The notes below the pieces were generated by a model. The model was given only the letters and a program-made list of their open reading frames with translations. It searched no databases and was not told where the DNA came from. A program made the position numbers and the translations under genes. A DNA stretch of 64,000 nt from Bugula neritina (Eukaryota; Bryozoa; Gymnolaemata; Cheilostomatida; Bugulidae): assembly GCA_964035545.1 (NCBI GenBank), contig OZ037767.1, positions 10,344,207 to 10,408,206 on the forward strand. The letters are read 5' to 3'. This document shows positions 1-12,300 of the stretch, piece after piece; the first letter of the stretch is position 1; each line of letters begins with the position of its first letter.

Positions 1-17
1 TGACATAAAAAGCTTAC

Positions 18-1030
18 CGGAGGCCTTCACAGGAAATCCTTGACTTTCAAGTATTTTTGCCACAGCTTTCTGCACGTGTAGAGTAAAGATTCGCGTGTCC
101 TTACTCGGATAGAGTGGCGTAGAAGGATACAATTTCTCGTTCAAGTACGCCTTGCGCTGCCGCCGTCTCCTGTTCCGTTTTCCAGCTTGCTGCCAGTTCA
201 TCTTCACCATAAATATCTTATCTTCAACATCACAATCAGCAAACACTATAGAAATTAAAACAAAACTTTTTTAAACAAACAGAGCTGTACCTAACTATGT
301 CATGGGTTCAAATTCAGGCCGGGCCATTGGTGATGTCAGAAAGAGCACCTGCTCATACTTGCCCTTGTGTGTCGCAGCATGCATAGTCTATAGCTCACTT
401 CAAAAACCTTTACCATAAAGCTTTCTTCTGTATATAGAGAGCTTAAGCAAATGTGAATTTCCTATTTATGAGATAAATACCTACCAAATGTCTTATGAAT
501 TTTAACCTGTGCCTTCTTAAAATTAATTTTGCTTTTCAGGCCATCAGCAGGATAGGATTGGTTCAAATGTGCCTGGAAGTCTCTGTGTAGCAAAGGTTCC
601 AAAGCGTTATTCAGTTGAACGAGGTCGGGACCCTTACACCTGAATGTGAGACACAAGACTATCTTTAGGGCTGCACTGACGCACAGTATCTGACATACAA
701 ACTAACAAAACACTCGCAATCACTTAAAACAGTGACTGGCTTTCTCACAGATACTAACCGGTCAATGATAACTTTTACTAAAAATTTTTGCTGCTGTGGA
801 AGAAGACATTGGAAATTTCTCATAATCGTTTTGCTTTCCAGTCTTCGTGATAGTAATGCGCTGTAACAAAAATAACAACTCATCAATAACGATAAACAGT
901 ACCGTGCACGGGATTAGCAAGTAAGTAGATCAAGTGCTCACCTGGAAGAATAAGGGCATCCTAATTTGGACGTGCTAAGGACAGGAAGTGGAGGAACAGA
1001 CAGAACACTTCCTGTATCCAATGAGTCCAT
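18..1030 (-). CDS. Unrecognised gene, 5' part only (4 coding exons, continues beyond the left edge)
   Basis: Four exons join with consistent phase. They are 942-1030 (ATG at 1028-1030), 759-860, 485-639 and 18-221. Donors are GTGAGC, GTTAGT, GTAGGT and GTAAGC; every acceptor ends in AG. About 183 residues are visible and the last donor at 12-17 shows that the gene continues off the window. The product starts MDSLDTGSVLSVPPLPVL. It then has a helical stretch, LLPQQQKFLVKVIIDRCKG, followed by LEPLLHRDFQ, which resembles the helix preceding the F-box in some F-box proteins. That resemblance is a weak inference, and no F-box itself can be identified. Next comes a very basic patch, GKRNRRRRQRKAYL, that could be a nuclear or nucleic-acid-binding signal. 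There is no signal peptide or membrane segment. The gene is divergent from the SMOC-like gene, with 2.3 kb between the two start codons. Confidence 0.6.
301..385 (+). mobile_element. tRNA-type SINE fragment (family 1)
   Basis: A B-box-like stretch (gggttcaaattc) is followed by a body, ggccattggtgatgtcagaa and then agagcacc. The same order is found in the longer copy at 25126-25313. It lies in the last visible intron (222-484) of the left-edge gene. The A-box half is missing. Confidence 0.55.
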
Positions 1031-3322
1031 GTTGAAGCCTTTTTTCATGATTAAAATATATTTATGGGTAAATGCCAAGCATTTCCTTATTCAATCTGTT
1101 CACCTGGTATTGAATAAAACTCAACAGTAAAACTAAAAGTTAACTATAAATCCCAAGTTACTTCAGACCCACTGCAGTTAAACTTAATCAATGCAATTGA
1201 GTCAATTATTACTAAGTTAACCCATTAATGATTAACCATGATAATGATACTAATAGTGATAAATAATAAAGCAATTAAACTGAATCTAATGAGTTATTCA
1301 TATTGATATTGCTAATGAGCGAATGGCTGAGTCTAATGAGGCTACAGGTTAGACCTAATGAATCGTGCACTTATACAAAAAATAAGAGCCATAGAACTAG
1401 CAGTATGATCACTTAATGAAACTTATCATAATTTTATAATAATATTGATTATCAAATTATTAACATCAAATTCAATACTTTGGTCACTACTGTCAAATAG
1501 TGTCAGTTATTGCCATAGCTATTCTCTCTTGTTTCTAGACAACCAAGCCAAAAGTCGTGGAAATGGATAGGCTTAGATTCATAATTATCTTGAATGCGAT
1601 AAATGTTATGTTTACGCTTCAATAATAACCTTTCACAGTGGCGACTTGATTGATTAAATTAAATTAAAGTCGGGTTTAGCCTCCTAACATTGCGCGATTC
1701 CATTAATTTATACTTTCTATTTATGTCACATCTTTTCTAATTCGTTCATATTTTTCTTCATCCAATCTCAATTCAGAGCTATGGAAACAAATCAAAATGT
1801 CATTATATTTATCAATTATTTCATATCTAATCATTGTTCTGAGTGTGAATTTGCATCACTACTTTTACTCTAGAACATTTTTTAATGGAATTTTTATTAC
1901 TGTAGTGATCATTATATACACACTTATATTGCTACTTACACTAATAATTATAATAGCACTAAAAGTAAATTCCATTTCGGTTTCCATTGGCATTAGCATT
2001 ATGATTATGATTATGATTATGATTATCACTATCATTAAATTAATCATTTAATGATCATGAGCCAATAATGTATTTATAATTATTATATTTGATTTATTTT
2101 TAATTTTATGATAATATTATTAATATTAGTTATTTTATTTTTTCAAGTTTATTTCTAATTCTAATTTTTAGAGTTACAGTGTGAGTTAGTGTTACTGTTA
2201 GTGTTACTGTTAGTGTGTTACTGTTAGTCCTGGTCTAACATTTAAACATGTAAGCCTAGCTAATTTTAGCTAGTTACACTTACACGTACACGTACACGTA
2301 CACGTTACAGTGTTAGTCTAAAGGTAATGTTAATAACAATTGTATAGTATTAATTGCACTTAATTGGTAAACTTGAAAGTTGATAGTGATACTCATACGG
2401 ATAAGATAAAGATTCTGATGTTATACTTATGGCCTAGAATTATACAATAACAACTTGAATTTATCAGGATAAAAATCAGATCACCAGCTACTTCACTCAG
2501 CTTTAAGTTTAAGTTCAAGTTCAACGCTGGCACTTAAACTTACTATTTAGCTTTGTTTCACAAACACTACCCTCAGCCAATAATGAATAATCATACGCAC
2601 AACAACTGTACCACTAATAAGCAAAACTTTAAAACTAAAAGTTAAATCTGAATATTTTATATATTATTAAATTTAGTATTGTGCTAAAAGTTAATGCTAA
2701 AATGTTATCACTGACTGTAAGTATAACTATAACTATGACTGTAAGTATAGTTATAGCTATATGATAGTATAACTCTACCTAGTATTATAGTTTATATAAT
2801 AATACTTGTTTAGTAGGTACGTATATTAGTTTTATGCCAAACCTAGTGATTACTTAGTTTATCACTATAAGTTACCTATTAGTATTAGTATCACTAGGGT
2901 TATGACTTATGAGTATAACTATCACATTTATTATTACCCGAGTTTATGAGTGTGATATTATTACTATCAATCTAACTATTGACTATTGACATTCATTATG
3001 ACTGCACTCAATCACTACGATTACAGACATGACTAATGTTTATAGTTGAAATTGAACAAATGCCGTCATAATTACGTGATGTCAAGATTATGGTAAAATG
3101 TTATTGATGTCAATTGGAATTATATTTTTATTAGAGAAAATACTAATCATTATGAGAATTCATAGCCAGATGCTCTTTGCTACTTAGGCCTACTATATGT
3201 TTTAGTAGACACCCTTGGACATCATTAGTGACATTAAACAACATCCCCATTGTTCATTTGTTTTGAAATTAAATTTAGGTTTCTCATTTTATAATTTTGT
3301 ATGTTTAAATATTAACATTTCA
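1031..3322. promoter_or_regulatory. Divergent promoter interval of cryptically simple A/T sequence
   Basis: No coding exon is supported here. The interval separates the start of the minus-strand left-edge gene from the plus-strand SMOC-like gene, so it should hold both promoters. From about 1200 to 3100 it is built from shuffled short words (atta, acta, gtta, atgatt), including a run of attatg units near 1998-2030 and acgtac units near 2276-2305. The sequence at 61100-63950 has the same texture. An AG at 3321-3322 could be the acceptor of a 5' UTR exon for the SMOC-like gene. I see no clear TATA box. Confidence 0.4.
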
Positions 3323-3348
3323 GATCACCACTGTAGGAGTGGTAGGAG

Positions 3349-3399
3349 ATGGAATTATGGGTAACTAGTTCACTGATATTCGTATCTGTGCTAACACTG
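3349..3399 (+). other. SMOC-like exon 1: signal peptide
   Basis: ATG at 3349 opens 17 codons, MELWVTSSLIFVSVLTL, that end in phase 0 at a GTGAGT donor. The short polar start followed by a hydrophobic core is what a secretion signal should look like. The phase fits exon 2 at 8732 exactly. No coding sequence is needed in between, but a further phase-0 exon in the 5.3 kb intron cannot be excluded. Confidence 0.65.
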
Positions 3400-6300
3400 G
3401 TGAGTTGAATTCTTGAAGACACTGGGCCATCTGACTTTTAAGTTGCACAATATAACTCTGTAGTGTCCAGCTAGTTTGGCTAATTAATATGTTGTAACAT
3501 GGCTGCATGACAATCCTTGTTCCTATTTAAATCTTGCAAGACTTTTAAAATTTTGAAAAAATTTGGTCATGGTTTGACTTTACTGTCTGATTAACTGGGA
3601 AAAATCAGCCAATAAAAGTTGGAGTATGCCTGCCTTTAGGACAGTTATAGTTATGATTTTGAGAGCCAAGCCTATTTCACTAGATAGACTGAAAATTATA
3701 GCAATCAATGCTGGGCTGTAGGTAATTCTCATGCATTTTTTGTAGCTGTATTATGCTTTCATTTGGTGGAGTTTGCAAATTTGGGAGTTGTTTCACCTAT
3801 TTCTCTACTTTCAAAAAGCTCAAAACTATACATTCTCAGCACAATATTTTAAATTTATTCTCATGATTATCTCCTGCTTTAAACAAAAATTTCAACGTGA
3901 AATTTAAGTTGGAGAACAGCATTTAAAAAACCTGGCAACATTTTGTCTTTGAGAAGTACTTATACAAAGACACTTGAAAAGTGGAATTGGACGCTCTTTT
4001 TGTGATACAGTGAAAAGAGTTACTTCATTTTTGACAAAAGAAAGGGTTTTCCCTGTTTACCTTTATTAGTGCCCAACCACAAGCCATTAAAGTGTAAAGC
4101 ACTTTTTAATTGTGTCAAACTAGGATTCTACTGTACTGTTTAACCTTGAACTAAGCCACCCATGTCTGATTCACCCCTAAACCTTCAAGTTGGACACTTG
4201 GAGTTTTCTCTCCTTTATTACAGCAACACTAAACGGCTTGCATTCATTATTTTTATGTTTGTTAAAACTAATCAATTATAAAAATTAATTTCTATGTATT
4301 GCAGTTTGTTAATACCCTAAACTCAGAAAGCTGTAGCCTGTCTTTTAATCAAACTCTCTGTGTTATCTTTCATCATTATATATAGTAGCGTATTAATTGT
4401 GTGTAAAATATAATTTATATATAATAGAATATTTGTATATAATGTATGTATTTATTATATGTTCACAATGTATGTTATCTGTTAATCATATATATGCTCC
4501 CTATTACTTGTATAACGAAGTGACTATTAAAGACAAGTTCTATTTACTTCTGCTATGCTCACCACCTGTTAATAAACACTAAAAACGCTGTAAAATTGTG
4601 TCTTAGCAACCACATCTGATGGCAGTTTTGCTCAATATTCAGACCATTTTTCAATGACACTGAAATTATTATTATTTTATTTTGGGTAATTTTCCCACCA
4701 GTTTATGTAAACAGATTTTGTGTTAGGAATGAATCGGGTAGCAGAAAAGTCCACAAAGTGAAGACAGATTATAGTGCAGAATTATGGCTACGGTTTCAAC
4801 ACCTGCAGTTTTAATTAACAAGCCGGAAGTTCAACTCTTCCTGTACAATATTAGCAAAACTTAATGACTCCATTTCCAAATAATTTCAGACAAACCTATG
4901 GAAGTTTTACAATAATATGAAAGCATATAGTAACTATATAAATATTTTTTGATTTGTTTTACGTTTTTAAATTAGTAGTTATTATTTCAGTGGTGAGTGT
5001 AATGCTTCCTAGTATAGTTAATATTTGGAGTATAAATTCTGTTAAAAAAGCGTTTCATTCTACAAGATTTTTGCATTACAAGTGAGAAAACAAACATTTC
5101 AACCAGCAATAAGCACCTTAACTAGCAATAAGCACGTCAGTAGGCAATAGGCACTTCAACTAGCAATAAGCACCTCAACTGTAAGTTCTTTCAACTTCAC
5201 CTAAATAATTTTTGATAGGTTTCCCACCAGGTGTTATAAATGCAAATAGAATACTTGGCATATAATATTTTCACCGGAAGCTCACATTGATAAACACCTG
5301 CGTATATGCACACCTATCAATCACATGTGTTACCCCAGCAAGATAAATAACATTATAAATAACTATTGGTATATGTTTTCATGCAACAATACACATGTTT
5401 ATACAATATATTGTATCCAACGCATTTTTACAATCAGATTTATACACATTTGAAGGTATTGTCTTATTGCAGTATAATTCTAGTTAAAGTAAGATTTGTA
5501 ACATGATGATAAAAACACAACAAATTATACAAATATGTCAAAACTCACTTCTGTAGATTTTTAGTGCTAACACTAATGGAGCAACTTGATGGAACATAAT
5601 GTCACATGTGCACGTGTACCTCTACATATAATACATTTCCCTTTTATATTTGACTGTACCTCTACGTCTACCCTTTCACTCCTATACCTTGCAAAATTTA
5701 TAATATTATGAACATATAGACTTCAATAGCTCTTAGGTGTAATGGAGAGTGGCTAGAGTTTGGCATGATATCTTTTGTTAGGAATAATAACATATAAGTT
5801 GGTAATTTTCAAAACCATAAACTTCTCTGAAACAAGTTGAAAGATATTTTGATGAAATTAATATAAAACCAGTTTAACTTGTATTCAGCTGCATGAATTA
5901 TTATATAGAATAGCATAGCTCACTGTACACCTGGTTACATTCTTAGTGACATGGTACATTGGTAGAGCCAAGGTACAAACATCACCTCATTCCTCTTCAT
6001 TTACCTGTTCATTGGCAGCATTTGCTGCTATCTTGCAGGTTCAATTAATTTAAGAATCGAAATTTTGATGTAAAGTAGACTGCTATTTGAACTTTCATTT
6101 TTCATTTGAAAGCAGTTAAAAGCATGATGCTCTCTGCATTATTGGTATGTTGAATATTCATATTGCTATTACTATGTATTGCTGCCAATAATTAAAGTTA
6201 TGCTGACTCCCCTTTTCATTTCATTATCTACTTTTAGTGGAGGTTGAGTTTCGGAGGCCTTTAGAAGTATTCCAAACTCATGTTCTTTTTTCTAATCTAC

Positions 6301-9300
6301 TGTAAAGCCCATTATAAAATTATAATACTAAGAAGGAAAGATAACTCCTATGTTTTGTTCAATCTTGTAATGAGCTAGGTAGCGAAAGATACTATGTATT
6401 ATTTTCTAATTTATAGAATTCAAAGAAAATCTAATTTTTATAATCCATAGATATTTTTCTCTCATCAAGTCTTTTGTTTAATGTATGGCCTTTACAGTTT
6501 TTAGTCCCATTTAGTTCATGTGCTAAAGCTGTGTATATTTTATAATTCTGTATATATAATAGATGTAACAGCTGTATATCTACTGCGTAATTATACACAT
6601 CTAATTACACATACTATCTTTATATAATCATTGTTAGATGTATATTCTCATTAATTATTCGCTGTTTACTGTAACTATGATCTCAGTTCATTAACATTAA
6701 ATAAAAACTGTAAACACAAGTTTCCTAATTTACTAAATATCCTTGTAATTAAGGGGATATCCACAGCTGTTTAACAACTTTACTCTACAGTGTATAGACT
6801 ATAGGCCTGGCCTCACGCTCGTGAGAATCACACGAAATCGTCTATTTGACACGAAAAAACAATCGTACAAGAAAATTTGAGGGAAAATTCCAACGAAATC
6901 GTCTTCGTTGGGTGTACACAACGATGACGATGAACGAAAAATCACAATCGACGATAAGTAACATTTGATTGGTCAATAGAATTTTAGCAACATTAATTAT
7001 TTTATTTCTACCACATTTCTCTATTTGGCAATTTTCTGCTGTTTGTACCTCATGCAAGGCTCATTCACAAACTATTTATTACGTGTTTCGTACGACGAGT
7101 GTGTGGCTGGTCATAACGAGAGGATAACTCACGAAAATCATCACACGATTTCGTATGATTCTCACGAGGTAAGGCCAGGCCTTATAGAAGGCGATTTTAG
7201 GTAAAAATGGCACAGATAATAAGAGCGCAAGTGGAAAAGTAGGGAAAATTGGCACACTGATATTAAATTTTCCTAAACTCAAACCCTCAACTCTTAAACC
7301 CCAACCCTAAACTTAAATCTCCATTCCCAAACCTGAACCCTCATCCTAAGCACCCAACCTCACCCCGCAAACCCTAAGGTTGAAAATTTGCCATTTTCAC
7401 CTACTTTGCCATTTGTGCCCTTATTACCGGTGCCATTATTACCTGTGCCATCTTTACCCTGCCATTTTCACCTGCACAATTTTTACCGGTGCCATTTTTA
7501 CCGGGCACCATAGAAGGTACATGTGTATATATCAATTTGTGACATAGTGGAATACCAGATATAATTCATGGATCCATTAAATTTGGCCATTTTGTCCCTA
7601 TGCACACATACATAAGCCAAAAAGCCATGATCCAAGCCCTTCCCATGACCTATAGAATTTTAGGGAGAAATGGATCCGTAACATATGTGAATGTAAGCTA
7701 CATCAACAGTCTTGTAAAAATGTGTTCAGCCAATCAGAATGTTCTGACAAAAGATACATATTTTAATATTGTTGAAACAGTAATAAAATTTTTCGCAATG
7801 TTGGCAGTCTTTGGCTGGCAATTAGTGTAGTCATTGATAACTCCCCTAGTAGTCTTAGATGTGAAGGGGAAAACAGCTGTATTTAACAAAACAGTACCAT
7901 ATATTTATTAGTTTAAACTGGGTCTTTACTTACTATCAATATTAATGTTTATTGTTATATGGTATATTAACCAATAGACACTTGTTTAACCAGTTTACTG
8001 GAGCATTCCATCCAGTGGCTATACTAAAGGCAAACTAGAGTTTGTGTTTAAAATTTTAGAGTTTTTTAGTATAACATGCAGTTGCATTATATCATTTAAT
8101 AGGCGTTTGCATTGTCATCAGGACTGCAATGGGATATTATATATCATGAATGTATAGCTGAAATATGGAAATTGTCTTATCATGTGCTGCTCACAGCATA
8201 CTATGTTCAGGGTGACATCAATAGTATGTTGTTTTTCAAGTAAGGACAACTCCTGTAATAACAAGCAGACCACTATTCAGTAGGTTACATGCATTATACA
8301 TACTAGACAGCAAGGAGTTTAGGTTTAGGCAGCAAAGAGTTTAGGTTTAGGCAGCAAAGAGTTTAGGTTTAGGCAGCAAAGGGTTTAGGTTTAGGCAGCA
8401 AAAATATAAACATATCATTTTAACCATAGTCATTTTGTGATTTAGTTCTCTGGCCATGAATTCGAGCGTCTGTCAAGGGTCATAACTCCTCCTATAGTTA
8501 CTTGAGCTCTGTGGCTTAAGTTTAACCACCTTTTAAATAAGCTTTAGTAGAAACAGTAGTTTCTTCTATTGGGGGAAGGGTTTGCGGTACTCTGTTCTGT
8601 GCTGATGAGGGGATAAATCCCGTAACAGTTGCTGATGTACACAGATTGAGATATTATGCTCAGCAATGACATTCAGTGATTGAGCTCTCTTACCATACAT
8701 ACATACATATATTCTGTACCATGTACTGTAGACAGAAGGACTAGACAACTGCAAGATAGTGTGTCCTGCAAACAGCTTGAAGAAACCGGTGTGTGCGTCT
8801 GACAAGCGGAGTTATCCCTCCAAATGTGAGGTGAGAAGACAGAGGATCTGCTTCCATAAGAGAAATCTAGAGTGGGTGCACGAGGGGGAATGTGCTCCAC
8901 CCGGCCAGGCACAGGCTCGACTCGTAACTGGTGAGTCTCACCTGACACTTTGACACTTACTAGCAGGTGGTTGAGTTGGCTGCATGACTCATACAGCCAG
9001 GTACAGGCTCGACTCCCACTGGTGAGTCTCACCTGACACTTTGACACTTATTGACAGGTGGCATGACTCATATGAGCTGCAGACATGGCCTTGCTCAGTG
9101 CAGTCCATTGCTGATTGTGATTTAATTGCCCTGCTTTATTATCAGCTGCAGAACTTAAGTTGCACTAAAGTTTGTATATATATAAAGGTAATGTTTGATG
9201 GTGCATTAAGTATCAGGCATACTTTGTACAAACAGCAGGCATTCATAGCCTACATTATGCTGTTTCCATTAAAACTGCACTGCATTGCTACAAAACCAAT

Positions 9301-12300
9301 TTCTTTTTTACTTTTGTCTATTGTGTAATAGTCACTTTAATGTCTGTATTAGCCACTTTATGCATAAACTCAAGTCATAAACAACAAGTGCAATATATGT
9401 AGGCAGCACTGCATGTAGGCACATTACCCACAATGCACCTCCTTGTAGCCTATTCCATTTTATGTAGACTCCCACTATGATTGTTATACAGTTTCTTCTC
9501 TGATTGTATACTGTTGAGTATGCAATGCTCAACTATCTCACTTTAATAACAACGCAGTCTCTCCCCCTCCCCACCACACAATAATTCTGATGAAGCCCTA
9601 CTGGCCCCAATGCAGATGTGTTCACATCATCCGACCACTGCACCTGTAGCTCTAATCTGTTTGCCTAGCATTAATGTAACACTTTGGTGATTGTTGTCAT
9701 GATAATAGCAGCTCCACCTGCACACTCCAACCTTGCCAATGCTGAGTGTCACAACAAGTAGTTGGTATTTTATCCACTTTAAAATATTTCATATTATTTA
9801 TTTAAATTACTGCTACAGAAAGCAATGCCCACGCAGAAAGGGGAATGGTGAGACTTTTTGGGTTCAGTTGAAATTCGGCTAATTTATATAATTGCAATAT
9901 AAATTCGAAGAATGGGTATACAGCTTACTGACGCGCTATTGGCTAGCGACTCGTTTTGTCAATAGACCAGTTGTATGGATCGTAATTTCACTGTACTGCG
10001 TTGTATAGACTGCAGCGTCTAAAGGTATCGACTGTAACACGTTCTGTCGTATTGAAGTGCACTAATTTGCTGCGCAATCATACGAAGTTGAAGATTTGAT
10101 AGGAGCTGTCCACCAGCTGGCATCTAGCATTGTTTGAGGTGTATTAGGCTACACATTCTGCAAAAGTATACCATCTGCCATACGATTTCTTTGGTGTAAT
10201 CACTCTCTGGTACCATCTCACCTGTTAGCCAGTGTCATCCTGGTGTCACCATCTGACATGTGCTCTCTTGTGCCCCACAAGCTGCTCTGCATGGTATACC
10301 TATGCATTGCATGGTGTCCAGGTAAGTTTACTAATATTTATGTTTTTGAGGTGTTCTAACCTGAAGATATGCTTTTATAAGATATTGTCAGCTTCTGCCT
10401 TACTTTGCATGCTGCCGATTTTACTGTAGTCAGAAAGGAATGCACATTTCATACTGATACTCTCAAGTACTTTAAGTATGAATGGTCTATATTAGCATAT
10501 AAATATTCAGTTATACTACTTTCTATTGTAACACTTTCCCTCTAGACACACTTTGCCGCACCATAGGCCTTAACATAAAATGTCCACCATTTTTACAAAT
10601 GTCTGAGCTTCCTGTACGCAGTTGTGGTACGTTAGGATCATACACTGCTTGATTCAAAAAAGTTGCGGCAGGCTTCTATTGGACAGGAAAATGCTCATGT
10701 TAACTCATTGGATATAAATGCCCAATGAAGCGTCATAGATCGTACCCAATAGCGCACTTGGAGAACTTCAGCCCGAACACAAATGGCTGATATTTTACGT
10801 TACGGTCTACGTGCGGCAAAGTGTGTCTAGGGGGTTTCAGTTGACTCTTTCTGTTGTTTATAAACATTAAATTTTTATGAGTTGAAGCTAAGAAAACTTT
10901 GTAACCCTGTAAAGGTTAAATCTATGCAGCAGCAACTAGCTTCAGAGCTACACATCTGTGGGTATACTTGCTGCTGATATTATACCCCCGCCCCTCATGT
11001 GAGGTGGTGGACTACAGTCTATACTTGAAGTGGGGGATGTTGTATTGTGTTCTGGAGGTTTCAGTTCTGATTTGATTCATGGACACAGGTGTGTTTCATG
11101 GAAACAGGTGTGTTTACACAAACCTTCCTCCCTCTCTTGAGTAAAAGTTACTGCAGATGAGTAGATACAAGGTCACTCTCAATTCATAATAATATTATGA
11201 TTATGATGTGCCCTGCAACCTGCCAACATTAATTATGAAGCAACAGACAATTCTCTGCCAGAGATGTATCTGTTTCTATACTGACCAGTCTCTGTGAAAG
11301 TCGTGCTGGTTTCAGGCTGCTGCCTGCATTCAGGGTCAGTCACCGTCACTGTAATTGCTGCTTTATTATGACAATGTTACACCAGCTTCTCAAATACTTC
11401 AAAGGATATGCAATTAGAAGTTAATGTGACAGTAATTAGGTGACTGGCAATCCAACCCACTCTACTGTAAGGTATATTATACTGCAGACATCAAGTATTG
11501 CCCACTCTACTGTAAGGTATATTATACTCTAGACATCAAGCAGTGCCCTCAACTGTAAGGTATATTACACTGTAGACATCAAGTATTACCCACTCTACTG
11601 TACAGGATACATCTCACATATTTGTCATAAGCTTAATAAGCCGCAACATTTGATACACCAGCACTATTGACAGACATTGCAACACCAGCTGATTCTAACT
11701 AACATCTCTCTACCCAGCTGGCTGATTGATCATGTCGGCCATGTTGGTGGTAACTTCAGTCTCTATAAATAGCTCTTTTCTAGCTTTAGTCTTTGTGATA
11801 AGTTGAGGCTGCATTCATATACTTCTAAGAGATTCGTACTCCTGATATCTGTATACAGCCAGTATTGAGCTAATATTTTCTCTCAAATGAAAACAAAAGG
11901 GCCAGCTCTGGGTGTGAACTTTTACTGTCACATGCAGACTTATTGTAGATAAGTTTTATCTATCCTGGAGAGCTTTAGATTAGTGTGTCAAAGCAAATAG
12001 ATATATATATATAAGTGTATTTCAGTGTTATCTCCTTGCCCTTGGATTTGTTATAACTCCACCAGTCATTGTTGGTATGCTGGGTGCAGGGCCATTGCAT
12101 GTTGCTGTTGCTTTTAGTCTCGGCTTTTCTGTCTCTTGTTGTCTTTTGCTTTGTTGTCATTATCTGCACTGTCATCAGTCATGTTTTGTTTTATTGAAAG
12201 CTTCAATGGCATGGACATTGTATGAAAACAAAATCAGTTTCTATTTTTAAGTGCAAAATATTGGGGAAGAGAAGTATACAGATTTTTATAATTTGTGGAG

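Larger units (their letters stand above)
3400..8731 (+). other. Long first intron of the SMOC-like gene
   Basis: No coding exon is supported in these 5.3 kb. Contents are a 19-bp tandem repeat of four units at 5100-5180 (core tagcaataagcac), an inverted-repeat element at 6803-7182, a second inverted-repeat region at 7190-7515, and a 22-bp tandem repeat at 8308-8402. The rest is unremarkable AT-rich sequence. Confidence 0.5.
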
